Positions 25,739 through 38,631 of a stretch of 58,389 nt of DNA are shown in pieces (the first letter of the stretch is position 1; every line of letters starts with the position of its first letter). The translations under genes were made by a program, and so were the position numbers. The notes below the pieces were generated by a model, which saw nothing but the letters and a program-made list of their open reading frames with translations, searched no databases and was not told where the DNA came from. Source of the DNA: Rhodocyclaceae bacterium UBA2250 (GTDB lineage Bacteria; Pseudomonadota; Gammaproteobacteria; Burkholderiales; Rhodocyclaceae); assembly GCA_002347285.1 (NCBI GenBank), contig DDXW01000002.1, positions 1 through 58,389 on the forward strand, given 5' to 3'.

Positions 25739-26545
25739 TCAGCCGTCCAGCGCCGGGATCGCCACCGCCCGGCCGCGCAGGAAACTGGTGTCCGTCGCCT
25801 GCACGCGCATTCCCTCGATGGCCGGCGGCACGCTGTCCGTCGCGAGATACCCGCACAGGTGAAGGCAGGCCTCTCCGTCCAGATCGAGATTGGCTTTGAT
25901 GCGCTTGATCATTCCCGGCAGCGCCGAGCGCCAGCCGTCGGGGGCGGCCTCGTTGCGCAGGGCGCGCCACGACTTGCCGACCTTCGTTCCCAGGCAGACG
26001 TGATGATCCTCGACCACGGCGAACCAGAGTTGCTCCTGCTGGCTGGCGCGCAGGTGCCGACGGTTGAACAGCCTGATGAAATGCGGGTGGATGCCGGCGA
26101 GGAACGCGGCTTGCCGCGCGGCGATCTCGCGCAGACGTTCGAGCAGCGGGGACTCGATGGCGCAGGCGAGCGAGGCGCGTCCCGGCGGAACGAGTTCCAG
26201 CCGGCACTGCCAGGAGCCGGCGGCGGCGCCATGCACCGCGGCGAAACGGTGCATGGCATACGCCTGCCGTTCCGCGCGCGTCACGATGCCCGGCTGCCAA
26301 TCCAGCACCTGATAGCGGACGAAACGATCGGAAAGCTGGATTTCGATCCGCATCGGGCCTTGCCGGCTGCCGGCGACCAGCCCGGCGAGCGCGTCGCAGG
26401 CGGCTTGCCAGGCGGGCCCGGAGGACGACGCGGACTGGCAGGGAACGCTGCCGACGTCGACGGGCGCGAGACCGAGCGGCGGCATGACCCGGTATTCAAG
26501 ACGGTCGGACGACACCAGCACATGCAGGGTTTCACGCCACAACAC
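25739..26545 (-). CDS. PilM/GspL-like cytoplasmic platform protein
   Basis: The 268-residue soluble protein lies between gspE and the PilN-like gene, where PilM or the GspL cytoplasmic domain normally is. Segments such as RIEIQLSDRFVRYQVLDWQPG and LLERLREIAARQAAFLAGIHPHFIRLFNRR fit the actin-like (ASKHA) fold of that group, but similarity is low. It starts with GTG inside the end of gspE (14-base overlap). It would couple the ATPase to the membrane platform. Name given mainly by position. Confidence 0.65.
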   Translation of the reverse strand: MLWRETLHVLVSSDRLEYRVMPPLGLAPVDVGSVPCQSASSSGPAWQAACDALAGLVAGSRQGPMRIEIQLSDRFVRYQVLDWQPGIVTRAERQAYAMHRFAAVHGAAAGSWQCRLELVPPGRASLACAIESPLLERLREIAARQAAFLAGIHPHFIRLFNRRHLRASQQEQLWFAVVEDHHVCLGTKVGKSWRALRNEAAPDGWRSALPGMIKRIKANLDLDGEACLHLCGYLATDSVPPAIEGMRVQATDTSFLRGRAVAIPALDG

Positions 26546-28193
26546 GGTTGATCTCCTCGAGGCTGGTTTTTCCGTCCCTGACCAGGTCGAGCGCCACTTC
26601 GCGCAACAGGCGCATGCCGGCGGCGCGCGCCGCCTCCTTGATGCGGCGCACCGGTTCCCGGCCGACGATCATTTCCCGCAACACGTCGTCGAGCGGCAAG
26701 ACCTCGGCCACGGCGGTACGCCCCTTGTAGCCGGTGCCGCGGCAGACGCCGCAGCCGCGGCCGGCGTGAAGCCGCCAGCCGCGGGCATCGGCGATGCCCG
26801 AGCGCCGCAGCAGCTCCGGCTCGGGGACGACCGCCGCGCTGCAGGCCGGACAGTTGAGTCGCAGCAGCCGCTGCGCGGCGACGCCGTTGAGGGCGGACAT
26901 CAGGCTGTACGGGTCGACGCCCATGTGCGTGAACCGCCCGAGCACGTCGAAGACGTTGTTGGCGTGGACGGTCGTGAACACCAGGTGCCCGGTCAGCGCC
27001 GCCTGGACGGCAATCTGCGCCGTCTCGCCGTCGCGGATCTCGCCGACCATGATCTTGTCGGGGTCGTGCCGCAGGATCGAACGCAGGCCGCGCGCGAAGG
27101 TCAGGCCCTTTTTCTCGTTGACGGGAATCTGCAGCACGCCTTCGAGCTGGTATTCGACCGGATCCTCGATGGTGATCAGCTTGTCTTCGCCGCTGTTGAT
27201 CTCGCCGAGCGCCGCATACAGGGTCGTGGTCTTGCCGCTGCCGGTCGGACCGGTGACGAGCAGCATGCCGTACGGCAGGGCGGCGAGGCGGCGCAGGGTG
27301 TCGAGCGTGGCGGCATCGAAGCCGAGGGTGTCGAGGGTGAGCGCCGAGAGTTCGTCGGCCAGGGCGCGCCGGTCGAGGATGCGCAGGACGGCATCCTCGC
27401 CGTGGATGCTCGGCATGATCGAGACGCGCAGGTCGATTTCGCGGCCTTGGTAGCCGACCCGGAACCGCCCGTCCTGCGGCACGCGACGTTCGGCGATGTC
27501 GAGTTCCGCCATGACCTTGATGCGGGATACGACCTGCTCGGCGAGCTCGGTGCCCTGCAGGCCGCCCACCGACACCAGCACGCCGTCGATGCGATGCCGG
27601 ATCGCCAGGCCGCCCGGCAGCGATTCGATATGGACATCGCTCGCGCCCCCCTTCAGGGCGTCGTGCAGCGTCGAGTTGACGAAGCGGACCACCGGGCTCG
27701 TATCGCCCGAAATGCTCTTCAACGAGAGTTCTTCGACCACTTCGCCCCGGTTCGCTCCGGACGCCATGCCCGCCATGCTGTCGAGCGCCCGGACTCCCTC
27801 CTCGTAACGGTGGAGGCAGGCGGCGATATCCGTGCGATGCGCGAGGCCGAAGCGCGGCATTTCCTGCAGCAGGACGCCGACCCGGTCGCGCAGTGCATCG
27901 TCGAACGGATCGGCGAGCGCCACCCAGAGCGTCGCATCCTTGCGCAGCACGACGCATTCGAGACGCAGCGCCTCGCCGAAACCGAGTTGGTCGAAGCATG
28001 GCTCGGCCGCCTGCAGGAACGACATGTCGAGCAGCGGCAACTCCACCGTCGCCGCCAGCCTTGCGACGAACGCAGGCGGCGCCAGGCCGGCGCGTTCCTC
28101 CAGCGCATCGACGAACCGCCTGCCCGCTGCCGCGGCCCGGGCCGCGGCGATCTCGCCGACGGCGAACGGAATCGCGACCTGCTCCATTTTCAT
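26532..28193 (-). CDS. gspE: GspE/PilB-family secretion ATPase
   Basis: A 553-residue hexameric ATPase that powers pseudopilus assembly. It has an N-terminal N1E-type domain (about 1-150). The catalytic core follows: Walker A GPTGSGKTTTL, Asp-box ITIEDPVEYQL, His box TTVHANN and Walker B IMVGEIRDGET. A zinc-binding tetracysteine is formed by CPAC and CGVC, as in GspE/MshE. The frame is open upstream, but the ATG at 28193 overlaps the gspF stop as ATGA and suits the family. All catalytic motifs are intact. Confidence 0.93.
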   Translation of the reverse strand: MKMEQVAIPFAVGEIAAARAAAAGRRFVDALEERAGLAPPAFVARLAATVELPLLDMSFLQAAEPCFDQLGFGEALRLECVVLRKDATLWVALADPFDDALRDRVGVLLQEMPRFGLAHRTDIAACLHRYEEGVRALDSMAGMASGANRGEVVEELSLKSISGDTSPVVRFVNSTLHDALKGGASDVHIESLPGGLAIRHRIDGVLVSVGGLQGTELAEQVVSRIKVMAELDIAERRVPQDGRFRVGYQGREIDLRVSIMPSIHGEDAVLRILDRRALADELSALTLDTLGFDAATLDTLRRLAALPYGMLLVTGPTGSGKTTTLYAALGEINSGEDKLITIEDPVEYQLEGVLQIPVNEKKGLTFARGLRSILRHDPDKIMVGEIRDGETAQIAVQAALTGHLVFTTVHANNVFDVLGRFTHMGVDPYSLMSALNGVAAQRLLRLNCPACSAAVVPEPELLRRSGIADARGWRLHAGRGCGVCRGTGYKGRTAVAEVLPLDDVLREMIVGREPVRRIKEAARAAGMRLLREVALDLVRDGKTSLEEINRVVA

Positions 28194-29377
28194 TGGATGT
28201 TCTCGGCCAGCTGGAAGATCGGCAGATAGAGCAGCACCACCACCATGCCGATCAACAGACCGATGACCAGCATCAGCAGGGGGCCGACCAGCCGGACGGT
28301 CATTTCCGTCCAGCGGGCGGTTTCCTCGTCGTGGAACGCGGCGATGCGCTCCATCATCTCGCCCATGTTGCCGGCCTGCTCGCCGACACGCAGCAACCGC
28401 TGCGCCACCGGCGTCGTCAGGCCATGGCGTCCGAGCGCCTGCGAGATCGGCATGCCTTCGCGCAACGCCGCGGCCGCCAGCGCGAGGTGCGGACGCAGTC
28501 CCGCCGCCAGCAGGCCTTCCACCATCTCCAGCGCCGGCACGATGGGAATGCCGCCGCGCAGCAGCATGCCGAGCGTGCGGTAGCAGCGCGCCAGGTGGAA
28601 CACCCGCAAGCGTTCGCCGAGCTGAGGCAGGCGCCAGAGGGCTTCGCCAAGGCGCGCGCGAATGACAGGCGTGCGCAGCAGGCGCCGCAGGGCGACGGCG
28701 ACGAGAACCAGAACGCCGAGCGCCAGCAAGCCGTCGCGCTCGATGAGCTGCCCCCACTCGAGCAACAGGCGCGAAAGCCAGGGCAGTTCGCCGCCGAGAT
28801 CCTCATAGACGTGCGAGAACCGCGGGACGACATAGCCGAGCAAGAACAGGATGACGAGCCCGCCGACCCCGATGAGCAGCACGGGATAGATGGCGGCGCT
28901 GACGATCTTGGCGCGCAGTGCGTCGATCTGGGTCTGGTAAGCGATGAAGCGGCGCAGCGACTCGGCCAGATCGCTGGTCTTCTCGCTGGCGCGGATCGTG
29001 GCGACGAACAGCTCGGGGAAATGCGCGGGCAGGTCGGCCATCGCATCCGACAGGGGCCGCCCTTCGCGCAGGCGCTCGAGCATGCTGTCGAGCACGTGGC
29101 GCACCGTGGGGCGTGCCTCCTTTTCCGCCAGGGTTTCGATCGCCTCGACCACTGCGATGCCTGACTCGAGCAACGCCAGCAGTTCCTGGGCGAACAGCAG
29201 CAGCGGGAAACGCGCGGCTTGCCTGGCGATCGGCAACGCCAAGCCCGCTTGAACGACGGAAAGAACGGCGTGGCCTTGCTTGCGCACCAGTTGCTCCGCC
29301 TCGGCCGCGTCGCGCGCATCCAGGGTCAGGTTGCCCACCTGCCCCGTCGGCGCCAGCGTCTTCACTCGAAAATGCAT
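28190..29377 (-). CDS. gspF: GspF/PilC-family inner-membrane platform protein
   Basis: This 395-residue polytopic protein has the two repeated GspF/PilC cytoplasmic domains (about 60-180 and 260-380). Each is followed by hydrophobic helices (VLLIGVGGLVILFLLGYVV; GPLLMLVIGLLIGMVVVLLYLPIF). An N-terminal MHFRVKTLAPTG segment is also typical. It is the core membrane protein with which GspE interacts. It starts 15 bases after the gspG stop. Confidence 0.93.
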   Translation of the reverse strand: MHFRVKTLAPTGQVGNLTLDARDAAEAEQLVRKQGHAVLSVVQAGLALPIARQAARFPLLLFAQELLALLESGIAVVEAIETLAEKEARPTVRHVLDSMLERLREGRPLSDAMADLPAHFPELFVATIRASEKTSDLAESLRRFIAYQTQIDALRAKIVSAAIYPVLLIGVGGLVILFLLGYVVPRFSHVYEDLGGELPWLSRLLLEWGQLIERDGLLALGVLVLVAVALRRLLRTPVIRARLGEALWRLPQLGERLRVFHLARCYRTLGMLLRGGIPIVPALEMVEGLLAAGLRPHLALAAAALREGMPISQALGRHGLTTPVAQRLLRVGEQAGNMGEMMERIAAFHDEETARWTEMTVRLVGPLLMLVIGLLIGMVVVLLYLPIFQLAENIQ

Positions 29378-29391
29378 CCGGAGCGACCCTG

Positions 29392-29820
29392 TCACTGCCA
29401 GTTGTTGATGTCTTCCGCCTCGCCGCTGCCGCCGGGCTGGCCATCCTTTCCCAGCGAGGACAGGTCGTATTCGCCGTGCTCGCCGGGCTGGCGGTAGGCA
29501 TAAGGACGGCCCCAGGGGTCGTTCGGCACGGCTTTCTTGAGATACGGGCCGCCCCAGCGTTGCTCGCCGGCGGGCCGTTCCATGAGCGCCGCCAGGCCCT
29601 GTTCGCTGGTCGGGTAGCGTCCCAGATCGAGCCGGTACTGGTCGAGCGCCTTTTCGAGCGCGTCGATCTGGGCGCGCGCCGCCTTGACTTCGGACTTGCC
29701 GATCTGCGAAAAGAACCGCGGACCGACGTAGGCAGCGAGCAAGCCGATGATGACCATGACCACCAGCAATTCGAGCAGGGTGAACCCGCGTTGGGACGTT
29801 TGGCTTCTCATGATCGGCAT
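29392..29820 (-). CDS. gspG: Major pseudopilin GspG
   Basis: This 142-residue protein is the most canonical pseudopilin here: QRG/FTLLELLVVMVIIGLLAAYVGPRFF with Glu5. It also has the GspG core LDQYRLDLGRYPTSEQGLAAL and the C-terminal calcium-site region GSGEAEDINNW. It is the first gene of the operon. Start may be the ATG at 29820 or 29811. It would form the shaft of the pseudopilus. The 160 bases up to the divergent gene at 29981 must hold promoters for both directions, but no clear consensus was seen. Confidence 0.93.
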   Translation of the reverse strand: MPIMRSQTSQRGFTLLELLVVMVIIGLLAAYVGPRFFSQIGKSEVKAARAQIDALEKALDQYRLDLGRYPTSEQGLAALMERPAGEQRWGGPYLKKAVPNDPWGRPYAYRQPGEHGEYDLSSLGKDGQPGGSGEAEDINNWQ

Positions 29821-29980
29821 CCGCTGATGGATCTCTCGGCAACTGGGGATTGCGAGTCTATGAAGCGAATGTGACGAATTGGTGAATCCACCCCGCCGCG
29901 CAGGCCGAAAGCGCCAGATACATCAATTTGTCATCCACATGCACTAGTGTGCCGGTCCCGGTACCGTGCAAGGAGTCCTC

Positions 29981-30256
29981 ATGCAGCGCGAACAGATTAT
30001 CGAGGCATTGGTCGTGGATACCCTTATCGACATCTTCGACCGGAACAGGTATTGCTGGCTCCAGGAGATTCTCGAGAACGGCTTCCGCGGGTTCGCGCGC
30101 ATGTCCACCGAGGATCTGTGGATGGAAATGCAGCAGCGCGGTCTCCTCGGCGCCGCGGGGGAGGCGCCTGACGCCGAGGCCGAGAGCGAGGCCGATCTTC
30201 ACGGCCATTTCGGCATAGCGCCAGCGGATCGCGGTTCTTGCTCCGGGGATGTCTAG
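29981..30256 (+). CDS. Small protein of unknown function
   Basis: A 91-residue acidic protein with no signal peptide or membrane helix. The N-terminal half (REQIIEALVVDTLIDIFDRNRYCWLQEILENGFRGFARMSTEDLWMEM) is amphipathic helical and probably folded. The C-terminal part is low-complexity Glu/Ala-rich. The ATG at 29981 is chosen because AAGGAG lies 5 bases upstream. It overlaps the next gene by 8 bases, so the two are co-expressed. Function unknown. Confidence 0.7.
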   Translation: MQREQIIEALVVDTLIDIFDRNRYCWLQEILENGFRGFARMSTEDLWMEMQQRGLLGAAGEAPDAEAESEADLHGHFGIAPADRGSCSGDV

Positions 30257-30887
30257 CGACATGCTGCCGAATCGGAAGCGCCGCCAAACGGCAATCGCCT
30301 GCCTGCTTGCCGCGGCCGGCCTCCTTGCCGTCGCCGAAGCCGGCGCGCATGTTTATTTTGGCTGGGGCGAAGACGGGGAACCGGTCTATACCGACCGGCC
30401 CCTGCCCGGCTTCGTTCTCTTCCTCGATGGCGCAGAGCCGCCCTCCTACCCCGGATCGCAACGGCAGACCAGTCAGGGACACCGGGCGGCGATGCGGAAA
30501 TACTCTGCGCAAATCGCGGCGATCGCCGCCGAGCAGGGGCTGGCTCCGGAATTGTTGCACGCCGTCGTTCAGGTTGAATCCGGCTACGACGCCTCCGCCG
30601 TATCGCCGAAAGGGGCGGTCGGCCTGATGCAACTCATGCCTTCGACTGCGCGGCGCCTGGGTGTCCAGGAAAGAACGGACGCGCTCGCGAATCTGCGCGG
30701 CGGCGCGCGCTATCTGCGCGAACTGCTTGCCCTGTTCGGCGGCGATCTGAGGCTCGCGCTCGCCGCTTACAACGCAGGCCCGGCCGCGGTCGAGCGCCAT
30801 GCCAGACGGATTCCGCCTTTCCCGGAAACGATTTCCTATGTCCAGGAAGTCATGCGCCGCTTCGAACTGCTGACCAACCGCCGCTAG
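30249..30887 (+). CDS. Lytic transglycosylase (SLT domain)
   Basis: The 212-residue exported enzyme cleaves the MurNAc-GlcNAc bond of peptidoglycan with formation of 1,6-anhydro ends. It has a signal segment (about 12-33) and a DUF4124-like stretch (YFGWGEDGEPVYTDRPLPG). The SLT domain follows at about 85-205, with the catalytic Glu in VVQVESGYD and the motifs SPKGAVGLMQLMPSTARRLG and LALAAYNAGPAAV. Divergent from gspG, it could open the wall for the secretion machine, but it could equally be a general enzyme. Confidence 0.88.
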   Translation: MSSDMLPNRKRRQTAIACLLAAAGLLAVAEAGAHVYFGWGEDGEPVYTDRPLPGFVLFLDGAEPPSYPGSQRQTSQGHRAAMRKYSAQIAAIAAEQGLAPELLHAVVQVESGYDASAVSPKGAVGLMQLMPSTARRLGVQERTDALANLRGGARYLRELLALFGGDLRLALAAYNAGPAAVERHARRIPPFPETISYVQEVMRRFELLTNRR

Positions 30888-30914
30888 CGGCGATTGGCCA
30901 AAGCAAGGAATCAG

Positions 30915-30990
30915 TGGTGGGTGCTGACGGGTTCGAACCGCCGACATTCGCCTTGTAAGGGCGACGCTCTACCAACTGAGCTAAGCACCC
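30915..30990 (-). tRNA. tRNA-Val (anticodon UAC)
   Basis: The minus strand gives a full cloverleaf with acceptor stem GGGTGCT/AGCACCC, D-arm GCTC-GAGC, anticodon stem TCGCC/GGCGA with loop CTTACAA, TTCGAAC in the T-loop, and an encoded CCA end. A TAGAAT element (31006-31011, minus) is a likely -10 box. An 8-bp inverted repeat (GAGCGACG / CGTCGCTC, 30995-31002 and 31021-31028) lies between lon and this tRNA. Such a tRNA-Val next to lon is common in betaproteobacteria. Confidence 0.96.
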
Positions 30991-31026
30991 GATCGAGCGA
31001 CGCCGATTCTAGCAAAGCGTCGTCGC

Positions 31027-33450
<2,424 letters not shown>

Positions 33451-33474
33451 GGTTGCATCCTCTATAGGTTTGCC

Positions 33475-33513
33475 TCACTACCCCCAATTGGGGGTAGTGA
33501 CAGGGGATTCAAG
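33475..33513 (-). promoter_or_regulatory. Probable sigma-32 (heat-shock) promoter of lon with 26-bp palindrome
   Basis: On the minus strand CTTGAA (33508-33513) is followed after 13 or 14 bases by CCCCCAATT (33486-33494), close to the sigma-32 consensus CTTGAAA-N11-16-CCCCATnT. The -10 part lies inside a perfect 26-base palindrome at 33475-33500, whose half-site is TCACTACCCCCAA. The lon start is about 25 bases further on. The palindrome may be a repressor site or an RNA hairpin. Confidence 0.75.
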
Positions 33514-33541
33514 CTGCCGCCGGGCAGCGGCGGCCGAAAAT

Positions 33542-34807
<1,266 letters not shown>

Positions 34808-34836
34808 CGCTGTGTCTCCTCGGTTGGGGGCGGCCG

Positions 34837-35474
<638 letters not shown>

Positions 35475-35478
<4 letters not shown>

Positions 35479-36794
35479 GCCGCATTACCCATCAGTTCGT
35501 CAAAAGCGACGGCCTTGTCGGTGACCTGGGCATTGGCGAGCACCCAGTCGACGACGTTGTTCTCCATCGCCAGCGCCTCGGCCTCGGCCAGCCGCTGCGG
35601 CTGGCTGTAGTACCAGCGCACGACCTCCTTCGGATCCTCGAAGGTGGCGGCGAAATCGTCGACCACCGCGCGCACCTGCTCGGGTTTGACGTGCAGGTCC
35701 TTGGCCTTGACCAGCTCGGCGACGATCAGGCCGAGCTTGACGCGGCGGGCGGCCTGGTCGGTAAACCAGCTCGCCTCGACCGGCATGTTCTTCATCTGCG
35801 GGTTGCGCTGCTGCAGGTCGCGCAGCGCGTTCTCGGCCATCTGCTGCGCCTCGATCTGCACCATCGCCTGCGGCACGTCGATCGGATTGCTCTCGACCAG
35901 CAGGTTCATCGCCTGTTCCTTGACACGGGCGCGCAGCCGCTTGGCAACCTCGCGTTCGAGGTTGGCGCGGACTTCCGCACGCATCTTGGCGATGTCGCCG
36001 TCGGCGATGCCCAGCGCGCGGGCGAAGGCGGCATCGACCTCGGGCAGCTGCGGCTTCTCGACCTTCTTGACGTTGACGGTGAACTGCACCGTGCTGCCGG
36101 CCAGGTCCTTGGCGTGGTAGTCGTCGGGGAACTTCACGTCGAAAGCCTTTTCCTGACCTTCGGTCACGCCCTGCAGGGCCGCCTCGAAGTCGGGCAGCAT
36201 CATGCCGCCGCCGACGAAGACCGGATAGTCGGTCGCCTTGCCGCCGTCGAATTCAGCGCCGTCCTTGCGGCCGGTGAAGTCGACCACCAGGCGGTCGCCC
36301 TGTTCGGCTGGCCGGCCGGCCGGCACGTAGGTGGTGCGCTGCTTGCGCAACACCTCGATGGTCTGGTCGACTTCGGCATCGCCGACCGTCAGGGTCGGTC
36401 GCTCGATCGCGCGGCCGGCCAGGTCGGTGATCTGGAACTCGGGGAACACCTCGAAGATCACGGTGAATTCCATCTGCCCCTCGACGCCGGCCGGCTTGGG
36501 CTCGATGCGCGGCTGGCCGGCCACGCGCAGGTTCTGCTCGCGCACCAGCGTACCGAACGCCTTCTCGACCGCGGCGCCGACCGCCTCGGAGCGCGCCTCG
36601 GCACCGTACATCTGGGCGACCATCTTCATCGGCACCTTGCCCGGACGGAAGCCAGCCATCTTGGCGGTCTTGGCGATGCGCTTGAGCTGCTGCTCCACTT
36701 CGCGGTCGATGTCGCTCAGCGCGACCACCATGTCGAGGCGGCGCTCGAGCGGGTTGACGGCGGCGGGAGCGGTGGTGTCCTGGGTCGTTTCCAT
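35475..36794 (-). CDS. tig: Trigger factor
   Basis: A 439-residue ribosome-bound chaperone with peptidyl-prolyl isomerase activity. The N-terminal ribosome-binding domain contains the signature GFRPGKVPMK. The FKBP-like PPIase domain is at about 155-245 (GDRLVVDFTGRKDGAEFDGG), and the C-terminal helical chaperone arms follow. The Met at 36794 is chosen because AAGGA precedes it and it matches the family start. Confidence 0.97.
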
Positions 36795-36842
36795 GAAGAA
36801 TCCTTGAGTTGATGCGAAATTATTGAAAAGTGTCCGGCGGCG

Positions 36843-36927
36843 TGGTGCGAGAGGCGGGACTCGAACCCGCACAGGTTGCCCCGCTGGAACCTAAATCCAG
36901 TGCGTCTACCAATTCCGCCACCCTCGC
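36843..36927 (-). tRNA. tRNA-Leu (anticodon UAG)
   Basis: The minus strand folds as a class II tRNA with acceptor GCGAGGG, D-loop AATTGGTAGAC, anticodon stem CTGGA/TCCAG with loop TTTAGGT, a variable arm, TTCGAGT and an encoded CCA. TAGAATCG at 36936-36943 (minus) is a likely -10 box and matches the one before tRNA-Val. Confidence 0.96.
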
Positions 36928-36970
36928 GCGACCTGCGATTCTACCGAAATCGCACCTATACTGCCGTCCG

Positions 36971-37801
36971 ATGCCAGCCGACCGTTTCGACGATCACTAC
37001 GAGAATTTCCCCGTTGCTTCGCTGCTGCTGCCGGCGCCGCTGCGCCCGGCCGTGACGGCGATTTACGCCTTCGCCCGCTCGGCCGACGATTTCGCCGACG
37101 AAGGCGACCTGCCGGCCGCCGAGCGCCTGCGCCGGCTCGACGGCTACCGCGCCGAGCTCGACCGCATCGAGTGCGGCGCACCAACCGACCATCCGATCTT
37201 CCTGCGCCTGCGCCCGCACATCGCCGCTCACCGGCTGCCGCTGCAGCCCTTCCGCGATCTGCTCGACGCCTTCGCGCAGGACGTGACCAAGGACCGCTAC
37301 GCCGATTTCTCCGAACTGATGGACTACTGCCGCCGTTCGGCCGACCCGGTCGGCCGCCTGCTGCTGCACCTGTTCGACGCCGCCACGCCGGACAACCTGC
37401 GCCGTTCCCACGCGATCTGCTCGGCGCTGCAGCTCATCAACCACTGGCAGGATGTCGGCATCGACCTCGGCAAGGGCGAACACGGGCGCATCTACCTGCC
37501 GCAGGACGAGCTGGCGCGCTTCGGCGTGACCGAAGACACCCTGTTCCGCCGCCGCGCCAACGCCGAGTTTGCGCAACTGATGCGTTTCCAGATCGACCGC
37601 ACCCGCGCGCTGATGCGCGAGGGCGCGCCGCTCGGCCGCGCCCTGCCCGGCCGCATCGGCATGGAGATCCGCGCCATCGTCGCCGGCGGCCTGGCGATCC
37701 TCGACAAGATCGAAGCCGTCGGCTGCGACGTCTTCAACCGCCGCCCATCGCTCGCCGGCCTCGACTGGCCGCGCATCTTCTTCAAGGCCGCCTTCGCATG
37801 A
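36971..37801 (+). CDS. hpnC: HpnC, hydroxysqualene-forming synthase of the hopanoid pathway
   Basis: This 276-residue member of the squalene/phytoene synthase family has the first Asp-rich motif YAFARSADDFADE and a second region QLINHWQDVGIDLGKGEHGRIYLPQDELARFG. In the HpnCDE route, HpnD makes presqualene diphosphate from two farnesyl diphosphates, HpnC turns it into hydroxysqualene and HpnE reduces that to squalene. The Met at 36971 is the family start. TATACT at 36957-36962 would make the leader very short. The stop overlaps the next start as ATGA. Confidence 0.92.
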   Translation: MPADRFDDHYENFPVASLLLPAPLRPAVTAIYAFARSADDFADEGDLPAAERLRRLDGYRAELDRIECGAPTDHPIFLRLRPHIAAHRLPLQPFRDLLDAFAQDVTKDRYADFSELMDYCRRSADPVGRLLLHLFDAATPDNLRRSHAICSALQLINHWQDVGIDLGKGEHGRIYLPQDELARFGVTEDTLFRRRANAEFAQLMRFQIDRTRALMREGAPLGRALPGRIGMEIRAIVAGGLAILDKIEAVGCDVFNRRPSLAGLDWPRIFFKAAFA

Positions 37802-38631
37802 CGCCCGACGAATACTGCGCCGCCAAGGTCGAGGCCAGCGGTTCGAGCTTCGCCGCCGGCTTCCGCCTCCTCGCCCCGGCGCGTCGCCAGGCGCTCAACG
37901 CGCTCTACGCCTTCTGCCGCGAAGTGGACGATGTCGTCGACGAATGCCGCGAGCCCGCAGTCGCCCACGCCAAGCTCGACTGGTGGCGCGGCGAAATCGC
38001 CGCCCTGGAAGGAGGCCGCCCCAGCCATCCTGTCACCCAGGCGCTCGCCGCCGCGCGCCTGCATTTCCCGCTGCCGGTCGAGCAGCTCGCCGAGATCATC
38101 GACGGCATGCAGATGGATCTCGAGCGGACGCGCTACGCCGACTTCGCCCAGTTGCAGCTCTACTGCCACCGCGCCGCCGGCGTCGTCGGCCTGCTCGCGG
38201 CCGAGATCTTCGGCTATTCCGACCGCCGTACGCTCAAGTACGCCCACGCGCTCGGGCTGGCCTTCCAGCTCACCAACATCATCCGCGACGTCGGCGAGGA
38301 CGCGCGGCGCGGCCGCATCTACCTGCCGCAGGACGAGCTGGCCCGCTTCGGCGTCGCGGAGCAGGACATCCTGCAGAGCCGCCATTCGCCCGAATTCAAG
38401 GCGCTGATGGAATTCCAGGCGCAGCGCGCCCGCGAGCACTACGACCGTGCCTTCACGCAGCTGCCGGCCGGCGACCGCAAGGCGCAGCGCGCCGGCCTGG
38501 TGATGGCGGCGATCTACCGCGACCTGCTCGAACGGATCGCCGAGGACGGCTTCCTCGTGCTCGACCGCCGCACCCTGCTCACCCCGCCGCGCAAGCTCTG
38601 GCTCGCGCTGAAGGCATGGTTGGCAACATAA
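37798..38631 (+). CDS. hpnD: HpnD, presqualene diphosphate synthase
   Basis: A 277-residue squalene/phytoene synthase-type protein with both Asp-rich motifs: FCREVDDVVDE (about 40) and LTNIIRDVGEDARRGRIYLP (about 160). These bind the diphosphates of farnesyl diphosphate through Mg2+. It begins within the hpnC stop (ATGA) and its end overlaps hpnE by 16 bases. It shares the YLPQDELARFGV stretch with HpnC, in line with an old duplication. Confidence 0.93.
   Translation: MTPDEYCAAKVEASGSSFAAGFRLLAPARRQALNALYAFCREVDDVVDECREPAVAHAKLDWWRGEIAALEGGRPSHPVTQALAAARLHFPLPVEQLAEIIDGMQMDLERTRYADFAQLQLYCHRAAGVVGLLAAEIFGYSDRRTLKYAHALGLAFQLTNIIRDVGEDARRGRIYLPQDELARFGVAEQDILQSRHSPEFKALMEFQAQRAREHYDRAFTQLPAGDRKAQRAGLVMAAIYRDLLERIAEDGFLVLDRRTLLTPPRKLWLALKAWLAT

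Noticed and set aside
29858..30262. 134-codon minus-strand frame opposite the small gene at 29981
   Set aside because: The plus-strand gene has an AAGGAG site and an overlap with the transglycosylase gene; the minus frame has neither.
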